Positions 48,001 through 58,692 of a stretch of DNA of 64,000 nucleotides are shown piece after piece. Below the pieces are notes generated by a model, which worked only from the letters and a program-made list of their open reading frames with translations, made no database searches and was not told the origin of the DNA. Each line of letters starts with the position of its first letter. The first letter of the stretch is position 1. This stretch comes from Wurfbainia villosa (Eukaryota; Streptophyta; Magnoliopsida; Zingiberales; Zingiberaceae): positions 93,881,172 through 93,945,171 of the forward strand of contig CM046003.1 in the NCBI GenBank assembly GCA_025175895.1. The letters run 5' to 3'. A program made the translations under genes and the position numbers.

Positions 48001-49843
48001 TACATACAGATCACCACTTCAACGAAAATTACTGAAGTCGCATGACCTGGAAATAGGGAAGAAGAGCTTGCGAAAATGAGGAAATGACCCGATGCAGCAC
48101 ACAGTTAGCTATCAGTCGAAAGCAGCTTACGATCTGGCAGAGTGACGCCGCTGTCGATCCAAGCTCCCGACCACTCGCACTCCAGCTCGTCCGTGGAGAC
48201 CATCGGGAATGATCCGGTCGCCGCCGCTTGCAAGGAGGAAGGAAACCAAACAACTCAGCTATGCCACTCACCAGCCATCCCGACGGCGACTGGGGCAGTG
48301 ATATTCAACGAGTTGCTCCGGTGACGATGCGGCAACGACCATCGATAGAAAAGAAATAGATGCGATGGTCGACGACTGGCATCTTCCACTCAAGGTAACC
48401 TCCGGCGACCTAGGGCGGCGGCGCTGCTGTCGTTCGCGATGAAGATGGTGGCGATTGGCACCACATCGACCTCGCCGAGCTCGCGGAAGAGAGGGAATCG
48501 GAGAAATGAGATCGAGAAATCGGGATTGGGTTCGTTCGGCGGCTTATAAAAGTCGTTCGAGTGATTTGGCTAGCCCAATCGATCTGATTTGTTCATTCGG
48601 TGGTTACGCCCAATACCCAATTCAGCCCAAAGCCCAATTTCAGCCCAAGCCCCAAATCCAGCCCAATTATTCCCCTTAGCCCACTAATTAAGCTCAATTA
48701 ATCTACTCATTATATCCAATTAATTAGAGGGTTAATTCATATAATAAATTTTTTTTTCTGTACTTTACACCTTGAGTCGGTGAAGGATGACTTTGCGGAA
48801 GTCGTGCGCTTAGAGCATCCAAGGGACCGCCGGACGAGATGACTTGAAGTGAAGCCAAGGAAGCAGACTTCGGAGGCAAGAGATGTGAAGAAGCATTACA
48901 GAGCCGTGCGCCTGATGCTGCCGAGGGACGTGGCCGCGAACGAAGAGAGCTTCGGCAAGGGACTTCGAGTGAGATGAAAGAATGAGTGAAATGTAAGTAG
49001 CTCATTAGGTGAACTTGGCCGGATGGCTGAGTGTCGGAGACTTGACCGCAAGGGTTAAGGTTTACCCGACCGCCGGAAGCTCAAACTTATGTTAAGTTTG
49101 AGTTTCACCTGACACGATCCCATGTAATAATGATCGACTTCTCTGGTCGAGTGTGTTCGGTGGTATCCGTGATGGGTTTATGCCCGATGATCGGAATGGA
49201 AGTCGGCTGCGGGAGGATGTCGCGAACCTGAGAACCGCTCGTAGCCGACTTGGCAGTCGACTACGGAGGCAGCAGTCGACTGATGAGGTCCATCAGTCGA
49301 CTGCCAAGTGTTCCGTTGGACTACAACGGTTAGGATCCGACGTGTTCGGAGGCCGTTGGAGTGGCGGCAGTCGACTGCCAAGGGCAGCAGTCGACTGGTG
49401 GCGGCCAACGGGAAGAAATCAGCCCTCTCTATAAAAAAAGAGAGGGTGTGGAGCTTTGGGAGGTTAATGCTCAAGTTCTAAACGACCATCCAAGTGCTCC
49501 ACAAGATTCAAACTCCTTCTCTTAGCTTTCTTTCACATCTATTGTAAAAGGAGTGTGCTTGATTTGTAAAGGTTACCTCCACCTAGCTTGGTGCAAAGGA
49601 GAGACCAATAGTGATTGGCTTTGAAGGAGTGATTCACCTCGGACAAATCGGGACCGTGGATTAGCGGCGTAGCCGTGAACCACGTTACATCTTGCGTTAG
49701 CGATTTGATTCTTGTCTTGTATATTTACTTGTCTTGTCTTATTGTATTCCGCTTGCGCTAACCGTTTGTAGACGAGTAAATTATGACATCCATCGTAAGA
49801 GGGCCATTCACCCCCCTCTAACCGGCCGTTTCGATCCCCAACA
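45040..49843 (+). repeat. SIRE-3 3' LTR, split by a solo LTR
   Basis: LTR sequence occupies 45040-45191 and 48770-49843. Without the insertion and its duplicated CCTTG it is 1221 bp, against 1217 bp for the 5' LTR. Differences concentrate at 49105-49300, where CAGTCGACTG-type motifs stand in place of the GATCG-rich run of the 5' LTR. Confidence 0.92.
45192..48769 (+). mobile_element. Solo LTR of a long-LTR gypsy-type element
   Basis: A 3578-bp unit starts TGTCACGCCCCGAGAG and ends TTCTGTACTTTACA. It is flanked by the perfect duplication CCTTG (45187-45191 and 48770-48774), present once in the unsplit LTR at about 40880. It has no PBS, polypurine tract or coding sequence. A TATA-like CTTATAAAA lies near 48542, and 46240-46660 is GC-rich. 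TG...CA ends, a 5-bp TSD and the length fit one LTR left after recombination between the LTRs of a large element. The TGTCACGCCCC start recalls Tekay/Del chromoviruses. The lineage is a guess. Confidence 0.82.
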
Positions 49844-49848
49844 TGGAC

Positions 49849-50960
49849 CCTTCACCAGTGGAATACATGCTTTGGCTTGTCGAGTGGGGGAGAGAGAAGA
49901 ATCTCTATTGGGTTCAACTCTCTGGTATTTTAGACCGAGTTGACAGGGGAGCATGCTTATGACTCTTTTAGGGCCAAAGCGTCGCACCTCCAAAACCCCA
50001 TCTTCTGATACCTCCACCGCATCATGGTCATACTATATTTGGTAGTAGGGAGAGTGACGGTGTAGTTAGAGCTAGCGAGCTGCTTTGCCTCTAGGACATG
50101 CTACAAGAAAGGAGTAGCATCGATGTAGGGTCCCACTTTATCAGACACTTAGTGAAGATGGACAAAGCAGCACGAGGAGAGATTAATGTGGGGGGCCTAC
50201 TTACCCATATTTGCCATAGGATGGGGTACGATTACACTGCATTAGAGAGTATAGAGGAGAGCCCTAGGATCGACCTAGGAGTGTGCATGGTCATGAAGAT
50301 GATTGTGAGAGAAAGACACTCCTAATGTTTTGTAAGGAAAAATCTGACTGCTCTTAGGATCCCCTACCCTGATCGTACCACCATCACTACACGCGCCAAC
50401 TGGCGCTTTGACCTGATAGTGGAGTCCCCTCCACATGAGGGACCACCCACATCGGCGCCCATCTCTCCCTCTTTACAGCACTCTCCCTCCAGTCCACACA
50501 TGCATAGGAGCCCACCTAGTCCATGCCAACATGAGTCTGCACCTGCACCACCACATTTTTCCACCTTTAAGCAGGATGCAGGTACGTCGGCCTATGATTT
50601 CTCGGAGTTCTGATTGCACCTTGATGACATATACACCGAGCAGCAGACGCAAAGACAGCGATGGGAAGAGCAGAACGCCTACACGCAGGTGGAGTTCCAG
50701 GGCTTCTAGGAGCACTTCCAGTGGGCCGAGAAGTTCTATGATGAGGCCCATATATACTTCTAGAAAAAGGTTGCTCGTCACCAGGATAAGGCCGCCTACC
50801 ACCAGGAGATGTGGCAACACATGCATGCCCAATAGGAAGAGTGGGCTAGGGAGGAAGAGCACCGAGCATCCGCTGCATCCACCATCTCCCAGATCGACCA
50901 CATGTACATGTGGCATCAACGACTCAACAGCAAATTCTCCTAGGATACCGAGATGCCGAG
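49849..50960 (+). pseudogene. ATHILA ORF-1-like gene, part 2
   Basis: This continues the frame cut at 40730. It shows the family blocks YDSFRAKASHLQNPIF and YLHR, then DVGSHFIRHLVKMDKAARGEINVGG, LLTHICHRMGY and IDLGVCMVMKM. A Pro/His-rich segment (50420-50560) and a Gln/Glu-rich helical tail follow. The frame is broken by a TGA near 49978, a shift near 50040 and TAG codons at 50707-50709, 50761-50763, 50833-50835 and 50941-50943. The protein's function is unknown. It occupies the place between protease and 3' LTR where pol is missing. Confidence 0.8.
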
Positions 50961-51960
50961 GCTCCCAATCTTTTCACCTCGTCCACCATACTTGAGGTAT
51001 ATTTTCATTTAAGTCTGGGGGGACCCCAAAGTTTATTTTGTTTGTTTCCTAGCAGTAGTTTCTTTTCTGGTATTTTCATTCATTTATTCATGCATGGGTT
51101 GTTGAGTTTCTTTTAGTACTTAGTTTTTGTCATCTGTAAAGCTACCTCAGTTGTATTTTTTTTAAAAAAAAAGGTTACTTACACGAGCTATTCCCATAGG
51201 TAGCTTAATTTCATTTATCTCGTGGTATTTTATTTTATTCTCTCTAATGAATGTTCTAGACTTACACTGGTTAGCTTTTATTTTTATACCTACACATGTC
51301 GAACATTCTGAAAGGGAGAATCTAGTACATACCTAGTTATGATTCATCTCAGTAGTCTAGTACTTTAGAATCCATAGATGACTCTAGGTTTAGCATTTTA
51401 ATTACTGGAGATGCTCGGATTATGTAAGCCCATTTGAAAAAAATCAAAATCCCAGTGAGAAAAAAAAATAGAAGAGAAATAAAAGAGAAAGAGAAAAAGA
51501 TGAAAAAGAAAACAAAGAAAAAAGAGAGAGAGAAGATTATGAGGGATAAAAAATAGTTATCGTAGGTGGAAATGGCTAGGTGCCCCTTTGAGACCGAGTT
51601 AGGTTATTGGGGAAACACCTACCAATTTCTCTCAATACCGAGCACGCCTTTGAGACTTTATGCTAGATCTAGGGAACGACCCTCATTTTGGGCAGGTAAG
51701 TGCCTAAGAGCCGGAGACCTTAGGAAAGCTATGGGATGCCGACTTAACTTACCATGGAACAGGCATCCCCTAAGAATGATTCGCTTAGCACGAGCACGAG
51801 GAGCTAACTTAGTGAATTTCTAGAACATATTTATTTTGCTTTGATTGTAAATACCACTTGATAAATTTAGTTAACAAGCTAAGTATGGAACAATGTCTTT
51901 TTAAATTTCATGGCACTGAGGTTTGCTTGAGGACAAGCAAAGATTTAAGTCTGGGGGAAG
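50961..51960 (+). other. Athila-like 3' noncoding region and polypurine tract
   Basis: No gene is seen. A purine-rich low-complexity run (AAAGAGAAAGAG type) lies at about 51455-51540. AAGTCTGGGGG occurs near 51012-51022 and again at 51949-51960, where it directly precedes the 3' LTR and serves as the polypurine tract. The GAGGACAAGCAAAG just before it is also typical of gypsy elements. Confidence 0.75.
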
Positions 51961-53310
51961 TGATGTGAGCGAAACATATACGATTTTAGGAGTAGTTTTC
52001 GCTCACATCTCATTACATTTTATGTTAGTTTCATGTATATGTTACTCTGTTTTACACGCATTTCCTATTTTCTGGTTCGGATGTCTGCTCTTTGTACTTT
52101 TACGTGCAGGACAATATTTCAGGGGGAAAAGGTGCACTTTCGGAGCAAAAGAAGGATATTTTGTAGCTAGACGCAGAGTGGGACACGACCAGGGCATGTG
52201 GCTACACATGGTCATGTCCAATGGGGGAGATCATCCACCCCAGGGCTGCACACGGCCTGGCCATGTGGCGGCCCGCCAGATTTGCGTGACTAGGGCTTTT
52301 TCTGGATTTTGCAGCGGTTCGAGGTGATGTCTATATAAGGATGGCTCCGCCCAAACCCTAGGGGGGGCACGATGACTAGGAGGGCACACCGAAGCCCTAA
52401 AAAGCTTCAGGAACTCGCAACGGGAAGGAAGAATGCCGTCGGAGGTCTATGCTTGCACTTTAACACCGGAGAGAAGACCACGAAGGCATTGTAATCCCTT
52501 GTTCCTACGCTTTATTTCTGTTGTATTCAAACATGTACATGCCTTGTGATTCCTCCCTTATAGACATGGAGTAGTTCCTTCGATTCCAGGATTAGGGAGT
52601 AGCTTGTGTGCACATTACATGTTGGTTCACATTAAATTCTGTCTTTGAGTTTAATTTGGCAATTGGAAGTTGTTTATTCTATACCTATGCGTGTTTGATT
52701 TTCTACCTGCTGTGCTTAGGCGATACGAGGGTTGAGAACCCTCGTATCTAAGATTTAGGAGATTTTATACAATGAACCTAGGGGTAAACCTGATCTCCTA
52801 TAACCGTGGGTAGAAGGATGCGATGGAACCGAAAATGGTTCATTATAGGGATTGATTCGGCATCCTCGTACCGTCTATCCCGTCCTTTTAAGGTGGAGAT
52901 AGCTCCCGGTAGATGAGGTGGCTCATCGAGAGAGTGTATGATATCCCTTCCACAAAATCATAGCTAAACGTCTAGACAACGCCAGTTGACAGCATTGTTT
53001 TGTGACACACAAGCGAAACCGAAGTCCTAGAATCACCTTTGAAGACCTCGGCATGCTCCCTTCTTCATCCGTGTGACACCGTATAGAGTATAGTCCACCG
53101 ACAACCCTCACAAATCGAAACCTCTTAGAGTTTACTTCCGAATAATTTCAACCACTGAACATATCGATATTCAAATCCCAGTCCCTATGGGATCGATAAT
53201 CTTTTATTACTTGACGACATTCGTGCACTTGCGGGCGTTGAGCGTGAGCACGCGCTTCGAGTTCTCGACGACATTCGTCATGAGATTTGAGGTTGCGTTC
53301 GCATGCATCA
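51961..53310 (+). repeat. Athila-like 3' LTR
   Basis: This 1350-bp LTR runs from TGATGTGAGCGAAACATATA to TTCGCATGCATCA and matches 18002-19342. TATATAA is at 52332-52338 and AAACCCTA at 52353-52360. The GTATC duplication follows. Confidence 0.92.
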
Positions 53311-54158
53311 GTATCATATACACGCCCTTGAGTAGGTTTCCATTAAGGAAAGTCGTTTTCACATCCATTTGCCATATCTCATAATCATAATGAGCCGCTA
53401 TGCCCAAGAGCATCCGAATAGATTTAAGCATAGCTACTGGTGAATAGGTCTCGTCATAATCAACACCTTGCTGTTGACAATAGCCTTTCGCTACTAATCT
53501 AACCTTATAGGTAATCACATTACCATCCATGTCGGTTTTCTTCTTGAAAACTCACTTGCACCCTATAGGATTAATGCCTTCAGGTGGGTCCACCAAGTTT
53601 CAAACTTAATTTTTATACATGGAATCAATTTTCGACTTCATTGCTTCAAGTCATTTATCCCTTTCTAAACTTTTCATAACTTCTTCATAACTGGTAGGCT
53701 CCTTATCGTCAATAAGTAACACGTCATTCGATTCACTTATGAGAAATCCATATCTCTCAAAAATGTTGCGTGTTCTACCAGATCTACAAAGATGTGGTGT
53801 CACAATAGATTCAGTCGATGTCTCATCACTATGAGTTATCGATTGAGGTGCTTGATCAGGTATCTCTTCAATGTCTATTGGAGTCTCTTGAACCTCCTCA
53901 AGTTCAACGCCACTCCCATTGTTTTCTTGCAAGAGAAACTCTTTCTCTAGAAACACAGCATGCCTTAAAACAAACGCCTTTTGTTCCACATGATGATAGA
54001 ATTGGTAACCCCTCATTTCTTTAGGGTATCCAATAAATAGACATTTATCAGACTTAACATCCAGTTTATCTGATATAGTCCGCTTCACATAAGCAGGACA
54101 ACCCCATATCTTCAAGTAAGATAAATGAGGTTTCTTACTATTCCATATCTTATATGGA
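53311..54158 (-). pseudogene. Copia-A pol, integrase end and RT first half
   Basis: On the minus strand from 54158 this reads the integrase C-terminus (PYKIWNSKKPHLSYLKIWGC, CLFIGYPKE), a variable linker, and the start of RT (VRLVAKGYCQQQGVDYDETY, WQMDVKTTFLNGNL). It stops at the Athila insertion and continues at 18001. At the other end the frame continues beyond the CACTA at 59330. The linker-to-RT boundary has frame breaks near 53600-53650. Confidence 0.9.
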
Positions 54159-54180
54159 TACTGCAACAAAAATTCAAATA

Positions 54181-54397
54181 GACAACAGTGAAAAACCATT
54201 GTCTATGATCCAAAAAATCCATGGTAAATCGACCCGTTGTGAAAAGTGGGGCGCTCAAAGACAACGGTAAAAAATCGTTGTCGATTTAAGGAAAAGACAA
54301 TGATTTTTAACCGTTGTCTTTGACCGTCCCACTTTTTACAACGGGTCGATTTACCATGGATTTTTTGGATCATAGACAACGGTTAAAAACCGTTGTC
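54181..54397. repeat. 217-bp foldback in the CACTA left end
   Basis: Arms of 102 bp (54181-54282 and 54296-54397) are inverted copies of each other with roughly eight mismatches around a 13-nt loop. Key shared words include AAATCGACCCGTTGT and its complement. The arms themselves contain subterminal repeat units. Confidence 0.85.
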
Positions 54398-54856
54398 TTT
54401 CAACTAAAATTACAACGGGTTATAACCGTTGTCATTGAGCGTTCTATTTTTCTCAACGCATGGATTATTATAATTTTTTGAGTCATAGACAACGGTTATT
54501 AACTGATGTCATTTGTATTGTCATTATTATTTTAACCATTGTAATTTCTCAACGGTTACTCTAGAGAACAATAAATCGTTGTCGATTTATAGTGTTGTGT
54601 TTTTAATATAAATCATACAACAACATCAAAAAGAATTATAGAAAATACATATACACTCGCACTTGTAGCAATGTAAAATACAAGGTCACATCATCTTATT
54701 TTGAATGATCACTCTTAAAAACATATATAAAAAAATACTTTAGCAAAACAACTACACATCATATGCTTAGTACTGCACCAAAAGTATTATGCATAATAAT
54801 CAAAACACTTATAGATTACCACATCTAACTAAAAGATGTATGTACACTTAAATCTC

Positions 54857-55690
54857 CTAATCATCAGATATGTGATCTTGTATGCATTCAGCCCACTCTG
54901 AACGTACTTCATCAATTTCCTTTGCAGCTATCATAGATTTTGTGAACTTCATGTGAATAAATGAATGAAAATATAATTAAACACTTTGAGTATTATGTGA
55001 TAATTAATTGCACAAATCATTTTACAAATATGTATCAATAAGAAATTTTGAAAATATGTCTAATATTACTATTGGTCGTAAGGAAGACTTGTCAATGGAT
55101 CCAGTGGCTTCAATTATATCTCTCATATATCGCAAAACAAAATAATAGCATTGAACTCCATTCGGTTGAAGGGGAACCTGTGATGAAAAAAATTATAGTA
55201 GTTATGTAGAGATTTTCACAAAGATTTTCTCAACAAGAAATAACACAAGAAAATATATGATTCATCCTTCTAATAACAATAACAAATAACAAATAACAAA
55301 TAACATGATTATATAAATATCACTAAATAATTCACATCTACTTTAACAAATAAACAAGAAAGTATATGATTCACATCTTCTTTAACAAAAATATCACTAA
55401 ATAATTACTCCTCAAATTATATAAGCTCTCCACAATGTAAAACATACCTTGATTATTTCCCACAAAAGTTGTTTCTTCCCGTGCTTGCCAATCTCTGTGT
55501 TGAACAATTTCAAGGCCCTTCATAAAATCATAAGAGATTATAGACTTTTAGTGCATCTAGTATATATAAAAAAATTATAATAAATATTCACAATATTTTC
55601 CAACTAAAACTTACATCTTCACAACTTTTAGTTAAGAAAGTGTTTATCAAAGTAAAAAATGATCTTTCCACCTCTATTTTACACACCCTA
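54857..55690 (-). pseudogene. Ulp1-like (C48) protease exons of the CACTA element
   Basis: Four minus-strand coding blocks are separated by intron-like gaps. At 55610-55690 is VERSFFTLINTFLTKSCEDV, followed by a GTAAGT donor. At 55440-55525 is ALKLFNTEIGKHGKKQLLWE. At about 55070-55177, after a CACAG acceptor, is VPLQPNGVQCYYFVLRYMRD then IIEATGSIDKSSLRP. At 54857-54955 is the end, EIDEVRSEWAECIQD...SDD and stop. The QPNGVQC block matches the catalytic Cys region of SUMO-protease-like domains in plant CACTA proteins (usual form QPNGTECGYYV). The upstream His and Asp catalytic regions are missing. It cannot be active as it stands. Confidence 0.72.
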
Positions 55691-56898
55691 TGTTCATTGG
55701 AACCAAAACTAGTTGGTTTGTTGGTGTATAGCTCATGTTAACTGACCACATGTCCAAAAATAATCAACTACTTGATCAGGATAGAAATATTACCCACCTG
55801 GTATGTAGCTCGTGCTAACTGTCCATGCGTCCAAGAATCTATCATAATCAAAGTCCAAGCTTAGCTTCCGTTGCAAAACATCTTGATCTTAGTTTAGGGT
55901 ACCAAACCTCACGTTGTTTCAAACTTCAGGATCCTATATATCAATCCCACAGTTAAATCAAAAGCAAATGATCCCAACTAGCAACCTCCACCAACAACCT
56001 TCTATAATAACTTCACCAGCAAAATAAATGGCAAAATCAATCCCCAAGCACAACACCTAAATTACAGCTTTCCTATACTACATGTAATTCCAACATTAAT
56101 AGCATTACCACTATAACAAAACAAGATTTGATTGCTACAACCATAATCCATCCCAATTTACTTACCAAGAATCCAAGATCGCAGCTAGGTGAAGAGAAAC
56201 CCATCAGCCTGTCGTTGAGCTACAAGGGCAGCATTCATCCACCTCGCAACTACCCTACAAGCCACACCTTTGATCTTGACAGCAGCATAACAACATGACA
56301 GAACCATCGATCAAAACAAACTTTACCTCAAACTCGAACCACCACTCCAATCCACACTGCCATCAAGATCGGAAGGAAAGAAACAACAAAGTCGAGTGTT
56401 CTTGACCAAAACGACCGACGACCACACTGATCCCGATTGATGCTACCAATCACTACAAAGACCTGATCTACAGCGGCACCGAAAGAGAAAGAATGCAACG
56501 CAGGAGATCGGGGCAGCTAGTGACGATGCGGCAGGAACGTCGACAATCAGCAACGGCGACAACTTCGCCAAGCTGGACTCGCTCGAAGGAAATCGACGGT
56601 GAGATCAGGATTATCGCAGAGAACAACAACCCACCGATTCTCCCTCTCGGACTCGAAATCTCCTCGTGAGATCTCGACGATGGCTAGAGGTGCTCGTTGT
56701 CGTCAAGATCGGGAGGACTAAGCATCGGCGTTGGAGCAATCGGGAAGAGAGAGTTGCGATCGGCAAGGAGAAGTCAGCGAGAGAAACAGAGGAATCGTGA
56801 GGTCACAATGAGAAAGGGGAGAAATCACAATGGGAAAGGGCACGGCGTGAGAAACCTAAACCGAGATTCAGGAGTTTTTTTTTAAAGGTCGGCCAAAT

Positions 56899-57927
56899 TG
56901 TTGGTGCAGGGGCACTAGATAATCGAACCTGTGTTTTGATTATGGCAAAGACACAAAGTTAAGTTTATATTGTTATCTCACGAGCTAAATTTCAATTACG
57001 AGGGGTATTGCTAAATCTAATTAAAGGTCAAGGCTAGCGACACCCGGAGGAAGCCGTGGTGGTCGGGCGACACTTGAGTGGTCGGAGGGTCCGGGAATCG
57101 AGAGGGGCAAGAGCTACTATCGAGTGTAAGCTCGTGAGTGAGAGATTGTAAGGTCGTGTCCTCTTTCACGGACGATCAGAGGCGACGATTCGACTAAGAC
57201 TTCTGGAAGGTCTAGGTCGAGATCGGACGGTTAGAAACCGTCGTATCATTTTCCGAGCTAATCTCTTCTTTGCGAGGAAGTGGCGGCATCGGACATTAGG
57301 CGATCGTTATCACGATCGATGATGATCATCGATCGTATCATCGATCGATGAGAGGCATCATCGATCGTCGGCGATTTAGGCTTCTTTAGCTAGGTCAAAA
57401 GCGGATAACGTTTGGCGCTATCGATAAAAATTTGGAAAAATTCATGATCCGTTCGAAATAGGAGACAAATTCAGAGGCTAAAGTCTATAAAAGGAGGAGG
57501 ATTCATCTAAAGATCATCAATTATTCATCAAGTGCTACAACGCCAACGCTTCAACACCATGCTATAACGCTAATACATACAATTATTCTTTTCGCAGTGA
57601 TTCAAGTAATATTTTTGATATTATATTACATTGTTTTTATCTTCATAACGAGGTGAGGTAGGCTTGTTGCCTCATCCTCGTGTATTCGGTTTTTGTAATC
57701 GTTGTCTCCTACCTCCAACGAGGAGGAGACGTTTTAGTGCTTTGCCCTCCGTACGCGGTCTAGGACCGATAGGGCCTTGGAGTAGCAACCGCTGGGTTGT
57801 GAACCAAGTAAAATAAACGTGTTCATTTATTTTCCGCTGTGCTTACTTTGCGTATTGAACGAACGAAAAAGAAAAGATTTACGATCGCTATTCACCCCCC
57901 CCTCTAGCGACGCTTCTCGATCCAACA
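56899..57927 (+). mobile_element. Solo LTR, SIRE-like copia
   Basis: A 1029-bp unit with TGTTGGTGCAG...CTCGATCCAACA ends is flanked by the perfect duplication CAAAT (56894-56898 and 57928-57932). The ending CACCCCCCCCTCTAG is SIRE-like. TATAAAA at 57486-57492 sits in the same CTATAAAAGGAGG context as SIRE-1, with a GATCGATG-type palindromic array at 57299-57372 upstream. No internal sequence is present. Confidence 0.9.
57486..57492 (+). promoter_or_regulatory. TATA box of the solo LTR
   Basis: TATAAAA within GTCTATAAAAGGAGG, downstream of the GATCG-rich array. Confidence 0.6.
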
Positions 57928-58104
57928 CAAATGACATGAGCTAACTCAAGTCTAACCTAGGCTAATCCAATCACCCATTTAAACTTTAATCTTCCTCCTA
58001 AATGGTCATAAGAACTCCATTTAAATCCAAAAATATTTCTAAATATTTTTAAAAAATTATATAATATAATTTCTTAATTACGAAGGGGTATTTTATTTTC
58101 TAAT

Positions 58105-58608
58105 ATCTCGAATTGGCCAGAATTCGACCGCCAATGGTCGCGATATCATGGCTGATAGCCCCGATTGATCGCAATTGAGGAATCCGATCGTGGTCCAGCC
58201 GGGAATTTGGACCACGGCCATTGGCGCTCGCGACCACTAGTGCCAATACGATGGTCGAATTGGCCATTTTTCGATCGCATTCTGAATCAAGTGTCACCAC
58301 CTGATGGCGGCCGGATTTTTACTGCCAAGTTGTTTCGCATCGAGGTCGCCTTTCAAAGCCATCGCATCGATTGCGCTTCACCGTGAATCACCAAATTTGG
58401 CCACTATCCGCCGTAATGAAGTAGCCTACCGGACGACGATCGAATAATGACGAGGTCGGAATCCGATCGTCCGTCGTCAATTTAGGACTTCTAGCCCGGG
58501 GGCGCACAGGGAAGAAATGCATTGTGTATTTCTCAATCGTGGTTGATCCAACGGCTGGGAGCGCGTTGCGCACGGGCGCACAGGGATGAATCGCGTAGGA
58601 GATCAGAA

Positions 58609-58611
<3 letters not shown>
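58105..58611. other. Unassigned GC-richer CACTA internal sequence
   Basis: This is non-repetitive sequence, clearly richer in G and C than its flanks, with no convincing reading frame. GGGCGCACAGGGA occurs twice (near 58500 and 58575). It lies upstream of the Ulp1-like gene in its direction and may be promoter or first-exon remnant. That is inference only. Confidence 0.3.

Positions 58612-58690
<79 letters not shown>
58612..58690. repeat. (TA)n microsatellite, 79 bp
   Basis: An uninterrupted alternating TA tract followed by about 250 bp of extremely AT-rich DNA. Confidence 0.97.

Positions 58691-58692
<2 letters not shown>

Larger units (their letters stand above)
40731..49843 (+). mobile_element. 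SIRE-3, gag-only SIRE-like element with intact gag
   Basis: LTRs at 40731-41947 and 45040-49843 (the latter split by a solo LTR) bound a 5.5 kb element. The duplication is TGGAT (40726-40730) against TGGAC (49844-49848), one mismatch. Inside are an intact primer-binding site, a 578-codon open gag, 1.3 kb of noncoding DNA and the polypurine tract AAAAAGGGGGAGAT. Pol is absent. LTR ends, the PBS and the gag ending agree with SIRE-1, so this is a lineage that moves without its own enzymes, presumably borrowing them from a complete relative elsewhere. Confidence 0.92.
18002..53310 (+). mobile_element. Athila-like gypsy element lacking RT and integrase
   Basis: Two LTRs of about 1.34 kb (18002-19342 and 51961-53310) with TGATG...CATCA ends are flanked by the duplication GTATC (17997-18001 and 53311-53315). 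Without its nested insertions the element is about 7.9 kb. In order it has a primer-binding site, gag, retropepsin, a noncoding spacer, an ATHILA ORF-1-like gene and a polypurine tract. RT, RNase H and integrase are missing, although protease and ORF-1 are both present, so it is probably non-autonomous. It was split by Angela within gag and by SIRE-3 within ORF-1. It lies inside the Copia-A RT. Confidence 0.9.
55740..58104 (+). repeat. Gypsy-type LTR fragment inside the CACTA
   Basis: The stretch 55780-55870 (TATTACCCACCTGGTATGTA) resembles 47292-47370 of the solo LTR at 45192-48769, and the tail near 58080 resembles that LTR's end. It is therefore probably a related but diverged LTR piece. 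It is interrupted by the solo LTR at 56899-57927. I could not place its outer boundaries exactly. Confidence 0.5.

Noticed and set aside
50435..50995. 186-codon plus-strand frame and 148-codon minus-strand frame
   Set aside because: Both overlap the decayed ATHILA ORF-1 tail in other frames. The Pro/His/Ser and Leu/Val composition is what frame shadows of that segment give.
58100..58573. Short frames in the GC-richer stretch of the CACTA
   Set aside because: Frames of 60-73 codons on both strands show no known motif and no plausible exon continuity with the Ulp1-like exons.
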